A DNA stretch of 64,000 bases from an uncultured Hungatella sp. (GCA_910577935.1 CAJTOT010000001.1:124001-188000); one strand, 5' to 3'. Shown: positions 51,679 to 60,860, counted from the stretch's first letter. Program-made: numbers and translations. Notes: a model not told the origin generated them from the sequence alone.

Positions 51679-53594
51679 GACAGCTCCTCCAGCTCCTTCA
51701 GCCACAGTCGGCTGCTGGCGTCGCTGGGCATCCGCAGGTCTCCTCTGGGGGACACGGACACGGAGCCGACCCTCGGACCGTCAGGCAGACAGGAACGTTT
51801 AAACTGCTGGCTGAAGAAACGGCGGTAAAAGACCTTCAGCCACTTCAATATAGTCTCCCGTCCATATTCTTTCCCGAATCCGTGGAGAGCCATGCGGAAA
51901 ATCTTGGACGGGCTGTAGCCGAATCTCAACATATAATACATGAAAAAATCGTGGAGCTCGTAGGGACCTACCAAATCCTCCGTCTTCTGGGCGATGACGC
52001 CGTTCTCAGGCGGAAGAAGCTCCGGACTCACAGGGGTATCCAGGATGTCGGACAGAACCGCCTGGAGCTCTTTCTCCCCGCAGGTGTCCGCGCAGTAGCC
52101 TACCAGATGGCGCACCAGCGTCTTGGGAACCGAGGCATTGACGCCGTACATGGACATGTGGTCACCGTTGTAGGTGGCCCAGCCCAGAGCCAGCTCGGAC
52201 ATATCCCCTGTCCCCACCACCATGCCGTTTATCTGGTTGGCAATGTCCATGAGAATCTGGGTCCGCTCCCTGGCCTGTCCGTTCTCATAGGTCACGTCAT
52301 GGTTGGACGGGTCCTGCCCTATATCTTCAAAATGCCTGAGCACCGAAGCCTTTATATTGACCTCCATAAGCTCGGCTCCCAGCTTCCTGGCCAGGGTACA
52401 GGCATTGTGATACGTCCGGTCCGTGGTGCCGAAGCAGGGCATGGTCACCGCGCGTATGTGATCCCTGGGAATTCCCAGCATATCAAAGGTTCTCGCCGTC
52501 ACCAGAAGAGCCAGCGTGGAGTCCAGGCCGCCGGAGATCCCGAGAACCGCCCGTGTGCAGCCCGTGTGTTCCAGACGCTTTTTCAGACCCATGGCCTGTA
52601 TAGAGAGAATATCCTCGCACCTCTTGTCCCTCTCCCCCCTGTCGCCGGGGACAAAGGGAGCCGGATCGATAAACCGGCGCAGCGGCAGCTCTTCCACCTG
52701 GAGCGCAAACTCCACGGACACATAATCCTCACCGCCGCCATGGGAGGCGGGAAAAGTTGTCAGCCTCCTCCTCTCGCCGGCGAGGCGCTCCAGATCCATA
52801 TCCCCGTAGATCACGCCGGGGACAAACCGTTTTGACACCCCAAGCCTTGTCCCGTTCTCCGCGATGATATTGTGGCCTCCGAACACCAGGTCCTGGGTGG
52901 ATTCCCCCTCTCCTGCGTTGGCATAGATATATCCGCAGACCAGGCGCGCCGACTGGCCGGTGATGAGAGAATCCCTATATGCGTCCTTCCCCACGGTCTC
53001 ATCGCTGGCAGAACAGTTGACAATGACTGTCGCCCCGGCGCGTACATGGCCGATGCTGGGGGGACAGGGGACCCACACGTCCTCACAGATCTCCGCCGCC
53101 AGAACCAGCCCCGGCATGGTGGCGCAAGAAAAAAGCAGGCACGATCCAAGAGGAACCTGACAGTCCTCCCACCGGACCCAGACCGGCTTTTTGCTGCCGG
53201 GGACAAAGTGGCGGGCTTCATAAAATTCAGAATAATTGGGGATGTTGGTTTTGGGAACCAGCCCCAGAAGTTTTCCCCGGTGAACCGCCGCCGCCACGTT
53301 GTAGAGCTTCCCGTCCTGCTGCCACGGAAGACCTATAAAACCTGCGATGTCCAGTTCTCTCGTCTCCTCCAGTATGACGGACAGCTGACGCCTCGCCTCC
53401 TGCAAAAGAGAATTCTGCAAAAACAGGTCCCCGCAGGTGTAGCCTGTGAGACACAGTTCTGGAAACACGATAATCTTCGCCTGCTCCTCCCCGGCCTGTC
53501 TCATCAGCCGTATCACCTGGCCGGCATTATATTCCGGGTCTGCCACCTTGATCTTCGGTGTCGCCGCCGCTGTTCGTATAAATCCTTGTTTCAT
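51675..53594 (-). CDS. nadE: glutamine-dependent NAD+ synthetase
   Basis: A 639-residue two-domain enzyme from ATG 53594 (AAGGAG 6 nt upstream) forming NAD+ from deamido-NAD. The N-terminal nitrilase-like glutaminase (1-270) has Glu in FPELCLTGYTC, Lys in PKTNIPNYSE and the cysteine in AAEICEDVWVPCPP. The synthetase domain has the PP-loop ISGGLDSTLALLV near residue 355 and TGDMSELALGW. NAD made here is the currency of the ADP-ribose enzymes in the element at 12098-14368, though the loci are unlinked. Confidence 0.97.
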   Translation of the reverse strand: MKQGFIRTAAATPKIKVADPEYNAGQVIRLMRQAGEEQAKIIVFPELCLTGYTCGDLFLQNSLLQEARRQLSVILEETRELDIAGFIGLPWQQDGKLYNVAAAVHRGKLLGLVPKTNIPNYSEFYEARHFVPGSKKPVWVRWEDCQVPLGSCLLFSCATMPGLVLAAEICEDVWVPCPPSIGHVRAGATVIVNCSASDETVGKDAYRDSLITGQSARLVCGYIYANAGEGESTQDLVFGGHNIIAENGTRLGVSKRFVPGVIYGDMDLERLAGERRRLTTFPASHGGGEDYVSVEFALQVEELPLRRFIDPAPFVPGDRGERDKRCEDILSIQAMGLKKRLEHTGCTRAVLGISGGLDSTLALLVTARTFDMLGIPRDHIRAVTMPCFGTTDRTYHNACTLARKLGAELMEVNIKASVLRHFEDIGQDPSNHDVTYENGQARERTQILMDIANQINGMVVGTGDMSELALGWATYNGDHMSMYGVNASVPKTLVRHLVGYCADTCGEKELQAVLSDILDTPVSPELLPPENGVIAQKTEDLVGPYELHDFFMYYMLRFGYSPSKIFRMALHGFGKEYGRETILKWLKVFYRRFFSQQFKRSCLPDGPRVGSVSVSPRGDLRMPSDASSRLWLKELEELS

Positions 53595-53710
53595 GTAGCG
53601 CTCCTTTTTGCTGATTTTATATGGAAATATGGAAATAAGTCCATTATACACTTACTTTTATGAAAAGGGAAGTTTACTTTTGAAAGAGAAGTATGTAAAA
53701 TAATGTTGCG

Positions 53711-53844
53711 GTTACTGTTCACATGCGTTCACAGCAACCTGCAAAAATCCATGAAAATCGCCTGCGGCGATGGGATTTTTGCCCGCCCGCCCAGGTTATC
53801 ATATGGTCAGCGCAGCCAGTGCGCAGACCTGCCTGAACAGTAAC
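53711..53844. repeat. 134-bp branched palindromic element (copy 2)
   Basis: The outer stem GTTACTGTTCA/TGAACAGTAAC (11 bp, 53711-53721/53834-53844) encloses internal stems AACCTG/CAGGTT, CAAAAATCC/GGATTTTTG, ATCGCC/GGCGAT and GGTC-GCGC/GCGC-GACC. The shape resembles copy 1 but the inner sequences differ. It lies in the 436-nt gap between nadE and tcdA, which contains no gene. Confidence 0.75.
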
Positions 53845-53860
53845 ATGTTGCGTTACAGCT

Positions 53861-53991
53861 CACAGGGCGGAAAATCAGGCATAGATTGTAAGCGTCAAGG
53901 TTGCCTGTAAGCTAAAATCCCTGACGGATTTTTCATCGGGTGAACACCCCGGCCTTCTGCCGGCATAGCCGGGCAAGAAGATACCCCTGTG
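53861..53991. repeat. 131-bp branched palindromic element (copy 3)
   Basis: CACAGGG (53861) pairs with CCCTGTG (53985-53991). Inside, GCGTCAAGG...TGTAAGC-AAAATCCCT aligns with the 23-bp hairpin loop of copy 1, and GGGTG/CACCC and CTTCTGCCGGC/GCCGGGCAAGAAG correspond to its second and third hairpins with compensating changes. It is directly upstream of tcdA. Confidence 0.75.
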
Positions 53992-54030
53992 AACAACAAC
54001 CCTTCAAGAATATGAAACAGGAGAATATGG

Positions 54031-54762
54031 ATGATACATGAATTTTCACGCACAGAACTTTTGATCGGCGGGGAGGGGCTGAAGCGCCTGGCCGCCTCCA
54101 CCGTCCTGGTGTTGGGCATAGGCGGCGTGGGTTCCCACTGCGCCGAGGCTCTGGCCCGCAGCGGCGTGGGACGCCTGATTCTGACAGACCCTGACCAGGT
54201 GGCCCTGACCAACATCAACCGGCAGAGCATCGCGTTCCACAGCACCCTGGGGCGGTATAAGACTCATGTGATGCGAGAACGGATACTGGACATCAACCCG
54301 AAGGCGGAGGTGGACACCTATGAGCAGTTTATCCTGCCTGACAACCTGGAGACCTTCTTTGCCGCTCTCCCTCCTCAGGTCGACTACATCATCGACGCCA
54401 TCGACACCGTATCCGCCAAGCTGGCCATCGCAGAACACGCCTGGGAAAACAGGCTTCCCCTCATCTCCTCCATGGGCACGGGCAACAAGCTGCGCCCGGA
54501 GCTGTTCGAGATCACGGACATTTCCAAAACCTCCGTGTGCCCCCTGTGCAAGGTCATGCGCCGGGAGTTAAAGCGCCGGGACATCCCACGCCTGAAGGTT
54601 CTCTACTCAAAAGAGATTCCCGCAAAGCCGGCAGCTTCGCCGGAAGAATCCGCCGGCAGGCGCCAAACCCCTGCCAGCATCTCCTTCGTCCCTCCTGTGG
54701 CCGGACTCCTTATCGCCGGGGAGGTAATCCGGGAGCTGGCCGGGGCAAATCAGCCCAAATGA
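54031..54762 (+). CDS. tcdA: tRNA threonylcarbamoyladenosine dehydratase
   Basis: A 243-residue E1-like (ThiF/MoeB-fold) protein that cyclises t6A37 of tRNA to ct6A with ATP. VLVLGIGGVGSHCAEALARS is the nucleotide loop, LTDPDQVALTNINRQ the R-finger region, and CPLCKVMRRELKRR a zinc/active-site cysteine pair. ATG 54031 has AGGAG 7 nt upstream. The normal length for TcdA (CsdL) is about 260. Its transcript leaves from the repeat region and converges on the MATE gene. Confidence 0.9.
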   Translation: MIHEFSRTELLIGGEGLKRLAASTVLVLGIGGVGSHCAEALARSGVGRLILTDPDQVALTNINRQSIAFHSTLGRYKTHVMRERILDINPKAEVDTYEQFILPDNLETFFAALPPQVDYIIDAIDTVSAKLAIAEHAWENRLPLISSMGTGNKLRPELFEITDISKTSVCPLCKVMRRELKRRDIPRLKVLYSKEIPAKPAASPEESAGRRQTPASISFVPPVAGLLIAGEVIRELAGANQPK

Positions 54763-54823
54763 ATCAGCCGGAGTGAATCAGCCGGAGCAGGGCACCAGGG
54801 CGGGCTCACCGGCTTTTGCCCGG

Positions 54824-56197
54824 TCAGACGCGGCTTTTCTTCTCCAGAAGCCGCTTTTTTAATATTTTCCCGCTGCACGTAATATAAAAAGCAGTGGACA
54901 CCGACGCCGCGATAAGGTCTATCACCGGCTCCGTCCAGAACACCGCCTCCACTCCAAACAGCCTGGGAAGCAGGAGCACCATAATGAAGAACAGCGCCTT
55001 CCGGAAGGAGGACAAAACAATCGCCGCCCCCGCCACGCCCATGCCTGTGAAGCCGTCCACAAAGGTATACTGGAACGCCAGCGGAATAATCATCAGGGTG
55101 CTTATGCGTATGGCTCTCACCGACATGGCCACATACTCTGGATTTCTGGTAAATATCAGGACAAAATACCGGCTCGCGGTCTGGGCCAGAACCATCATGA
55201 CAGAGGTGAAGATCACGGTCAGCTTCAGGATCTCCTTCTCCGCCTGTCTCACCCTCTTCATGTGCCTGGCGCCGTAATTGTAGCCCAGAATCGACTGGGT
55301 CCCGGCCGTGATTCCGCCCATCGGCATGGTCACCATCAGCATAAAGCTCTGCATGATGGTGCAGCAGGCAACCATCATGTCCCCGCGCCCGGCCCCGCCG
55401 TATTTCTGCAGCACCATATTCATGGTTATGATCAGAATATTGTCAAAGGCGATTATCACAAAAGGTGAGAAGCCCAGCTTCAGTATCTGCCGGCACACAC
55501 CCCAGGAATAGTCCCGGAACGTGATTTTCACAGGGACGCGGCTTCCGAGAAGAAAGCTGATGATAAAGACGGCGGAGGCCGTCTGGGACACCACCGTGGC
55601 CAGGGCGGCGCCCGCCACACCCATGTGAAACACAAAGATAAACACCGGGTCAAGAATCAGGTTCAGCACTGCCCCCAGCATCACCGATTTCATGCCCACC
55701 CTGGCAAACCCCTGGCAGATGATAAACTGATTCAGCCCCGAGGCAAACAGCGCGAAGACCGTTCCCGCAAGATAGATGGAAATATACCGGTCCGCGTAGG
55801 GAAAGGTAGCCCCACTGGCGCCGAACCACATAAGCAGGCGGTCCTTGAGCAGGTAGGAGGACACGGTCAGGACCGCCCCCAAAAGGGCCAGCATCATAAA
55901 GCTGTTGGCGAGAACCTGCCTGGCCGCCCTGTCATTGCCCTCACCCATACGGATGCTCAAAAGGGGAGCCCCGCCAAACCCTGCCAGCGCGGAAAACGAC
56001 GAGATCAGCGTCACCACCGGCCCGCATATCCCGACTCCCGCCAGCGCCAGCTCTCCCACCTGGGGAATATTGCCGATATACATCCGATCCACGATGCTGT
56101 ACAGGACGCTGACAAACTGGGCCAGCATCGACGGTATCGCCAGGCGCGGCACCAGCCTGCGAATCTGGTCGCGGCCCAGATCATTTTCCAACTGCAT
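54824..56197 (-). CDS. MATE family efflux transporter
   Basis: A 457-residue transporter with 12 predicted helices. LAIPSMLAQFVSVLYSIVDRM is the typical MATE opening, with a second bundle starting at ILKLGFSPFVIIAFDNILII. Cation/drug antiport is the family activity; the substrate is unknown. Lys/Arg at both ends and the absence of neighbours for resistance suggest a housekeeping or metabolite exporter. It converges with tcdA. Confidence 0.93.
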   Translation of the reverse strand: MQLENDLGRDQIRRLVPRLAIPSMLAQFVSVLYSIVDRMYIGNIPQVGELALAGVGICGPVVTLISSFSALAGFGGAPLLSIRMGEGNDRAARQVLANSFMMLALLGAVLTVSSYLLKDRLLMWFGASGATFPYADRYISIYLAGTVFALFASGLNQFIICQGFARVGMKSVMLGAVLNLILDPVFIFVFHMGVAGAALATVVSQTASAVFIISFLLGSRVPVKITFRDYSWGVCRQILKLGFSPFVIIAFDNILIITMNMVLQKYGGAGRGDMMVACCTIMQSFMLMVTMPMGGITAGTQSILGYNYGARHMKRVRQAEKEILKLTVIFTSVMMVLAQTASRYFVLIFTRNPEYVAMSVRAIRISTLMIIPLAFQYTFVDGFTGMGVAGAAIVLSSFRKALFFIMVLLLPRLFGVEAVFWTEPVIDLIAASVSTAFYITCSGKILKKRLLEKKSRV

Positions 56198-56325
56198 AGT
56201 ATTTTACCTCCGGCAAATTTACTTTCCCGCCCTCAAAAAACAAGCCAAAGGCACCGCGGACAGGCGCGCTGTACGCTCCGCCGGCGGGACGGCTCGCATG
56301 TATGGCATGTATGATATAGCAAAAT

Positions 56326-56349
56326 AAAAAAGCCTGTTTGCACAGACTT
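56326..56349 (-). terminator. terminator after tRNA-Glu
   Basis: On the minus strand AAGTCTGT and ACAGGCTT pair across a 4-nt loop and are followed by TTTT. It lies 10 nt past the tRNA end. Confidence 0.8.
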
Positions 56350-56359
56350 TTCAATTTGA

Positions 56360-56431
56360 TGACCAATCCGGGAATCGAACCCGGGTTTACGCCGTGAGAG
56401 GGCGTCGTCTTGACCGCTTGACCAATTGGCC
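56360..56431 (-). tRNA. tRNA-Glu (anticodon CTC)
   Basis: A 72-nt cloverleaf on the minus strand: acceptor GGCCAAT/ATTGGTC with one G-T pair, anticodon loop CTCTCAC (anticodon CTC, codon GAG) and T arm GGGTTCGATTCCC. No CCA is encoded. Confidence 0.95.
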
Positions 56432-56562
56432 GTTTCCTTAATGCTTTTGTAGTATAGCATGTTTCTTTCATCTTGGCAAGCATTTTTTTACTTTTTTTTC
56501 ATTTTTTCATTTTCTGGCGTAACAGTTCGGATAATTATTTCTGGTCACACAGGCCCCTGGCG

Positions 56563-56850
56563 TCACGGCTCCAGATCGGCAAAAAACAGCTCATAAAAAT
56601 CGTCCTCCCCCTTCAGCGCAGGCGAATTCTCCCCGCCTCCGTTGGCGCTGCGCTTGATCGCCGCGTAAAACTCCTCCCCCGCGTCAACCACTTCCATCTC
56701 ATAGAGTTCATATCCCATCTGCCTGCACTTTTCACAGAAAGCCCCTATAGGGTTCTTCCGGCTCCTGGTCTCTAAAAATTCCCTGCGAAGCTCCCCGTCC
56801 TCTTTTAACTTTGCCTTTATCTCCTCCAGCATCTCTCCCACGCCTGCCAT
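56563..56850 (-). CDS. Nif11-like small protein
   Basis: A 95-residue protein with GGAGGG 8 nt before ATG 56850. The helical start MLEEIKAKLKEDGELRREFL and the following FCEKCRQMGYELYEMEVVDA resemble Nif11-type domains, which serve as leader parts of modified peptides or as stand-alone regulators. The C-terminal tail (KRSANGGGENSPALKGEDDF) includes a Gly-Gly-Gly that could be a leader/core boundary, but no modification enzyme lies nearby. The assignment is tentative. Confidence 0.5.
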   Translation of the reverse strand: MAGVGEMLEEIKAKLKEDGELRREFLETRSRKNPIGAFCEKCRQMGYELYEMEVVDAGEEFYAAIKRSANGGGENSPALKGEDDFYELFFADLEP

Positions 56851-56940
56851 AGCCCGCCCTCCAAATCCTTAAAGTCTCTGTGAAGATAATTATAGTCTGT
56901 TTTCGCCGGATGTACAATAGCGGCACACATACATTTTACA

Positions 56941-56969
56941 TTGTAAACAGCGGTCAGACATTATATAAT
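56941..56969 (+). promoter_or_regulatory. promoter of the cobB transcript
   Basis: TTGTAA and TATAAT are separated by 17 nt. The expected start is near 56976, leaving a 130-nt leader before cobB. No cobalamin riboswitch motif was found in it. Confidence 0.6.
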
Positions 56970-57036
56970 AATGCCGGGGCAGCAGGTATCTTGCCTCTGA
57001 CATCGGATAAAACAAAAAACGCGGGAGGAACTGACT

Positions 57037-57120
57037 GTGAAATATGAAGAATATGTAAAACAAGATCCAGGTGCGGCATCTGCCGGATATGCCCCGGAGG
57101 ACAGAGCCTATGGCCGGTAA
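57037..57120 (+). CDS. 27-codon upstream ORF overlapping cobB start
   Basis: GTG at 57037 with GGGAGG 8 nt upstream reads MKYEEYVKQDPGAASAGYAP and ends TAA at 57120, past the cobB ATG (57110) in another frame. It could be a leader peptide coupling ribosome entry to cobB, or a remnant of another gene. No homology is recognised. Confidence 0.4.
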   Translation: MKYEEYVKQDPGAASAGYAPEDRAYGR

Positions 57121-58498
57121 GCCTCTGCCCCGTCTCCTTTTCGCCGCCCCGGGCAGCGGCAGCGGAAAGACGGTAATCACCTGCGGAATCCTGGAAGTTC
57201 TCAAGAGGCGGGGCATATCCCCCGTCTCCTTCAAGTGCGGGCCGGACTACATCGACCCCATGTTCCACCAGTATGTGCTGGGGATCCCAAGCTGCAGCCT
57301 GGACAGCTTTTTCCTGTCTCCCGGCCAGGTAACAAGCCTGTTTGAAAAAAAATCCGGTCAGGCGGACATGGCTGTCATAGAGGGGGTGATGGGATACTAT
57401 GACGGGGTCGCGGGGACCACAACTCAGGCCAGCGCCTACGACATCGCCTGCCTCACGGACACGCCGGTGATTCTCATCGTGGACGGAAAAGGCAGCAGTC
57501 TGTCCCTGGCCGCCACGGTGAAGGGGTTCCTTGAATACGGAAAAGACAGCCATATACGCGGCGTGATTCTCAACCGGACTTCCGCAGCCATGGCCGAGAG
57601 GCTGCGCCCCTGCCTGGAGAGTCTTGGGGTCAGGCTCTGCGGCGCCGTCCCCCAGTGTGAGGAGGCAGCGTGGGAAAGCCGCCATCTTGGGCTGACCCTG
57701 CCGGGAGAACAGGCCCGCCTCCGGGAGAGGCTGGCGGCGCTCGCCGGCCGGCTGGAGACATGCCTGGATATAGAAGGGCTTTTGGGGCTGGCAGGTGAAG
57801 CGCCGCCTGTGCGCAGACACAGAGAACCTGCCAGGAAGCCCAGGGAGGCCAAGGTTCTCCGCCGCGTGGCCGTGGCGAGGGACGAGGCGTTCTGCTTTTA
57901 TTACCAAGACAATCTGGACCTGCTGGAAGAAAACGGCTGGGAGCTGATTCCCTTCAGCCCTCTCCGCGACAGCCGCCTCCCCTGTCCGGGGATATCGGCC
58001 ATTCTTCTGGGAGGCGGATACCCTGAGACCTGGGTGAAGGAGCTGTCGGCCAACAGGTCCATGCTGTCGGAGATCCGCCTGGCGCACAGACAGGGCGTCA
58101 AGCTTCTGGCAGAGTGCGGCGGCTTTCTGTACCTCCACGAGACCCTGGAAGGAACCGACGGCATATCCTACCCCATGGCAGCCGTCATCAAAGCCCACGG
58201 CTACAGGACTGACAGGCTGTCCCGCTTCGGCTACGTCACCCTGTGGGATAGGCAGGGGCGGCAGATAGGACGGGGACACGAATTTCACTACTGGGACAGC
58301 ACCCTGCCCGGAGAAGACCTGAAAGCCGTCAAGCCTCTGAGCAGCCGGAGCTGGGACTGCATGTACGCGTCTTCCCGCATCATCGCCGGCTTTCCTCACC
58401 TGTGCTACCGCTCCAACCCGGACTGGATTCTTGGGTTTCTGGACGGGAACAGCCTGCCTTCCGATACTTTAAAGGCGTCATGCCCACATATTTTTTAA
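57110..58498 (+). CDS. cobB: cobyrinic acid a,c-diamide synthase
   Basis: A 462-residue amidotransferase that amidates cobyrinate (or hydrogenobyrinate) side chains in cobalamin synthesis. The N-terminal P-loop is LLFAAPGSGSGKTVI, FKCGPDYIDPMFH is the substrate loop, and the C-terminal class I GATase has LAECGGFLYL with the cysteine and HEFHYWD. GGAGG is 9 nt before ATG 57110. No other cob/cbi gene is adjacent, so the rest of the pathway lies elsewhere or a salvage use applies. Its 3' end overlaps the convergent AraC gene by 119 nt. Confidence 0.93.
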   Translation: MAGKPLPRLLFAAPGSGSGKTVITCGILEVLKRRGISPVSFKCGPDYIDPMFHQYVLGIPSCSLDSFFLSPGQVTSLFEKKSGQADMAVIEGVMGYYDGVAGTTTQASAYDIACLTDTPVILIVDGKGSSLSLAATVKGFLEYGKDSHIRGVILNRTSAAMAERLRPCLESLGVRLCGAVPQCEEAAWESRHLGLTLPGEQARLRERLAALAGRLETCLDIEGLLGLAGEAPPVRRHREPARKPREAKVLRRVAVARDEAFCFYYQDNLDLLEENGWELIPFSPLRDSRLPCPGISAILLGGGYPETWVKELSANRSMLSEIRLAHRQGVKLLAECGGFLYLHETLEGTDGISYPMAAVIKAHGYRTDRLSRFGYVTLWDRQGRQIGRGHEFHYWDSTLPGEDLKAVKPLSSRSWDCMYASSRIIAGFPHLCYRSNPDWILGFLDGNSLPSDTLKASCPHIF

Positions 58499-59297
58499 AC
58501 ACTCTCTCGTAGTAGGTGAGATTCTCGAATCCCGTCAGCTCCGATATCTCGGTGACAGAATAGTCGCTGCGGGCCAGAAGCTGCTGGGATTTCTTGATGC
58601 GGTTTACATTTTTGTACTCATTGACCGAAAAGCCGGTGACTTCCCGGAAAATCCGGCTGAGGTAAGACCTGCTGACAAAAAAACGCTTTGCCAGCTCCTC
58701 CAAAGACTCCTGGGAACACGGATGTCTTAAGAGGTAGTCGGCAACCTCGTAAACCTTCTGGTGCTTCCAGGTCTGGGCCGTCTGCGTCTCCTTCTGAAAA
58801 CAGGACTTTTTCTCATAGCGGCTCAGGGCCAGAAAAAGAGAGGCCAGCTTCAGCTTAACCCCTGTCAGATACTGCTTGGGCCTGTCTCCAAGCTCCCTCT
58901 GGATCTGTGCCATGAGCCCGTCTATCTCCCTCCTCCCCCGCTCCGGGACAGAGACAATCAAGGCATCCTCCCCGTACACCTCATCCATGGTCTCCATGCC
59001 GCAGCCTCTCAAAAACGGGTCCATCAGCTTTCCGCTGATCTGAAAAAGTATCCGGTTGTGACAGGGATTTCCCGCCGTGCTGGTCTTGTGAATCTGGTTC
59101 GGCTTTATAAAAACCACATCCCCCGCCTTCACCAGGTAAGTCTGCCTGTCGATAAAATAGTACCTCTGCCCTTCCAGGAGATAGTACAATTCATATGTGT
59201 CATGAAAATGCCTGGCCGCCATGGAGTAGTCATAGTCCCGCACCACCTGCTCTACCGTCAGCCCTTCTGTCCCTCCCCGAAACACTGTCTGTTCCAC
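58380..59297 (-). CDS. AraC family transcriptional regulator
   Basis: A 305-residue regulator. The N-terminal cupin ligand domain (AARHFHDTYELYYLLEGQRY) is followed by a C-terminal double helix-turn-helix: FVSRSYLSRIFREVTGFSVN and GFENLTYYERVFKKYVGMTP. It is divergent from the GH4 gene and probably activates that uronic-sugar locus in response to a sugar. The last 40 residues (SRPETQESSPGWSGSTG) are low-complexity and read antisense to cobB. Confidence 0.92.
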   Translation of the reverse strand: MEQTVFRGGTEGLTVEQVVRDYDYSMAARHFHDTYELYYLLEGQRYYFIDRQTYLVKAGDVVFIKPNQIHKTSTAGNPCHNRILFQISGKLMDPFLRGCGMETMDEVYGEDALIVSVPERGRREIDGLMAQIQRELGDRPKQYLTGVKLKLASLFLALSRYEKKSCFQKETQTAQTWKHQKVYEVADYLLRHPCSQESLEELAKRFFVSRSYLSRIFREVTGFSVNEYKNVNRIKKSQQLLARSDYSVTEISELTGFENLTYYERVFKKYVGMTPLKYRKAGCSRPETQESSPGWSGSTGEESRR

Positions 59298-59450
59298 AAA
59301 GCCCTCCTTCTTTTAGTAGCCAAAAGTATAAAAAATCAGATATTGTAGGCGATTTTATAAGACAATTATACTATTTTTTTATATGATAGTCCATAGAAAA
59401 CACATGCAGCACCCACACACCAGTCAAACATAACATTACAGGAGGGAAAC

Positions 59451-60860
59451 ATGATGAAATACGAAAACAACAAGATTTCTGATCTTCAGATCGCCTACAT
59501 AGGCGGCGGCTCCAGGGGATGGGCGTGGACCTTCATGACCGACTTATCCATGGACGACTCCTTAAGCGGCGCCATCCGCCTCTACGACATCGACGAGGAA
59601 GCGGCAAGGCACAACGAGATCATCGGCAGCCGCCTCTCCAACCGCCCTGACACAAAGGGCAAATGGCGCTATGCCACCAGCAAGACCATAGAGGAAGTCC
59701 TCACCGGAGCTGATTTTGTGGTCATCTCCATTCTGCCGGGCACCTTCGACGAGATGGAGTCTGATGTCCATCTTCCGGAACGCCTGGGCATCTACCAGTC
59801 TGTGGGGGACACTGCGGGGCCGGGAGGCATCATCCGGGCTCTCAGGACGATTCCTATGTTTGTGGACATCGCCTGCGCCATCAGAGACTTCGCGCCTGAC
59901 GCCTGGGTCATCAACTACACCAACCCCATGACCCTGTGCGTGAAGACTCTGTACCATGTGTTCCCCAAAATCAAGGCCTTCGGATGCTGCCACGAAGTGT
60001 TCGGAACCCAGAAGGTTTTAAAGGGCATCTGCGAGGAGACTTTCGGACTGACAGGCACAGACCGCCGGGATATCCATGTGAACGTTCTGGGCATCAACCA
60101 TTTCACCTGGTTTGACCAGGCCTCCTATAAGGGCATTGATCTCTTCCCCGTGTACCGCGATTTCATCCAAAAGAATTTTGAAAACGGGTACAACGAGCCT
60201 GACAAAAACTGGGCCAACAGCACCTTCAACTGCGCCCACAGAGTGAAATTCCACCTGTTTAACCGCTTCGGCCTCATCGCCGCCGCCGGTGACCGCCACC
60301 TGGCCGAGTTCATGCCCGGTGACGAGTATCTGAAAGACCCTGAGACGGTAAAAGGCTGGAAATTCGGGCTGACCACCGTAGCCTGGAGAAAAGAAGACTT
60401 AAAAAACCGCCTGGCAAAAAGCGCCCGCCTGGTAAAGGGTGAAGAAGAAATCCGGCTGACGCCCTCCGGGGAGGAGGGAATCCTTCTGATCAAGGCCCTG
60501 TGCGGCTTGGACCGGGTGGTGAGCAATGTAAATATTCCCAACGCCGCCCTGCAGATTCCCAACCTGCCCGCCTCCGCCGTGGTGGAGACCAACGCCGTGT
60601 TTAGCAGGGATTCCATCAAGCCCCTCATGGCCGGGGAGCTTCCCGCTCCCGTCCGCGCCCTGATTCTGCCCCACGTGGAGAACCACGGCCATGTCCTCAA
60701 GGCGGCGTTGGAATGTGACAGAGAGCTGGTTTACAAGGCATTCTTTAATGACCCCCTGGTAAAAGGGAGAGCCTGTGAGGACGACATAAGGCGCCTGGCC
60801 GACGACATGATCGCCAACACCCTGAACTACCTGCCCGACGGTTGGAAAAAACTCCATTGA
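59451..60860 (+). CDS. family 4 glycoside hydrolase (alpha-glucosidase/galacturonidase type)
   Basis: A 469-residue NAD- and Mn-dependent enzyme. The Rossmann start IAYIGGGSRGWAWTF binds NAD+. AFGCCHEVFGTQK has the Mn-binding Cys, and NVLGINHFTWFDQASY the second metal ligand His. VINYTNPMTLCVKTL is typical of GH4. Family members cleave alpha-glucosides, alpha-galactosides or alpha-galacturonides by a redox mechanism. The neighbouring GH88 and ABC permease genes favour a uronide substrate. ATG 59451 has GGAGG 5 nt upstream. Confidence 0.92.
   Translation: MMKYENNKISDLQIAYIGGGSRGWAWTFMTDLSMDDSLSGAIRLYDIDEEAARHNEIIGSRLSNRPDTKGKWRYATSKTIEEVLTGADFVVISILPGTFDEMESDVHLPERLGIYQSVGDTAGPGGIIRALRTIPMFVDIACAIRDFAPDAWVINYTNPMTLCVKTLYHVFPKIKAFGCCHEVFGTQKVLKGICEETFGLTGTDRRDIHVNVLGINHFTWFDQASYKGIDLFPVYRDFIQKNFENGYNEPDKNWANSTFNCAHRVKFHLFNRFGLIAAAGDRHLAEFMPGDEYLKDPETVKGWKFGLTTVAWRKEDLKNRLAKSARLVKGEEEIRLTPSGEEGILLIKALCGLDRVVSNVNIPNAALQIPNLPASAVVETNAVFSRDSIKPLMAGELPAPVRALILPHVENHGHVLKAALECDRELVYKAFFNDPLVKGRACEDDIRRLADDMIANTLNYLPDGWKKLH

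Noticed and set aside
56970..57109. Cobalamin riboswitch before cobB
   Set aside because: No B12-box (GCCACTG-like) and insufficient leader length.
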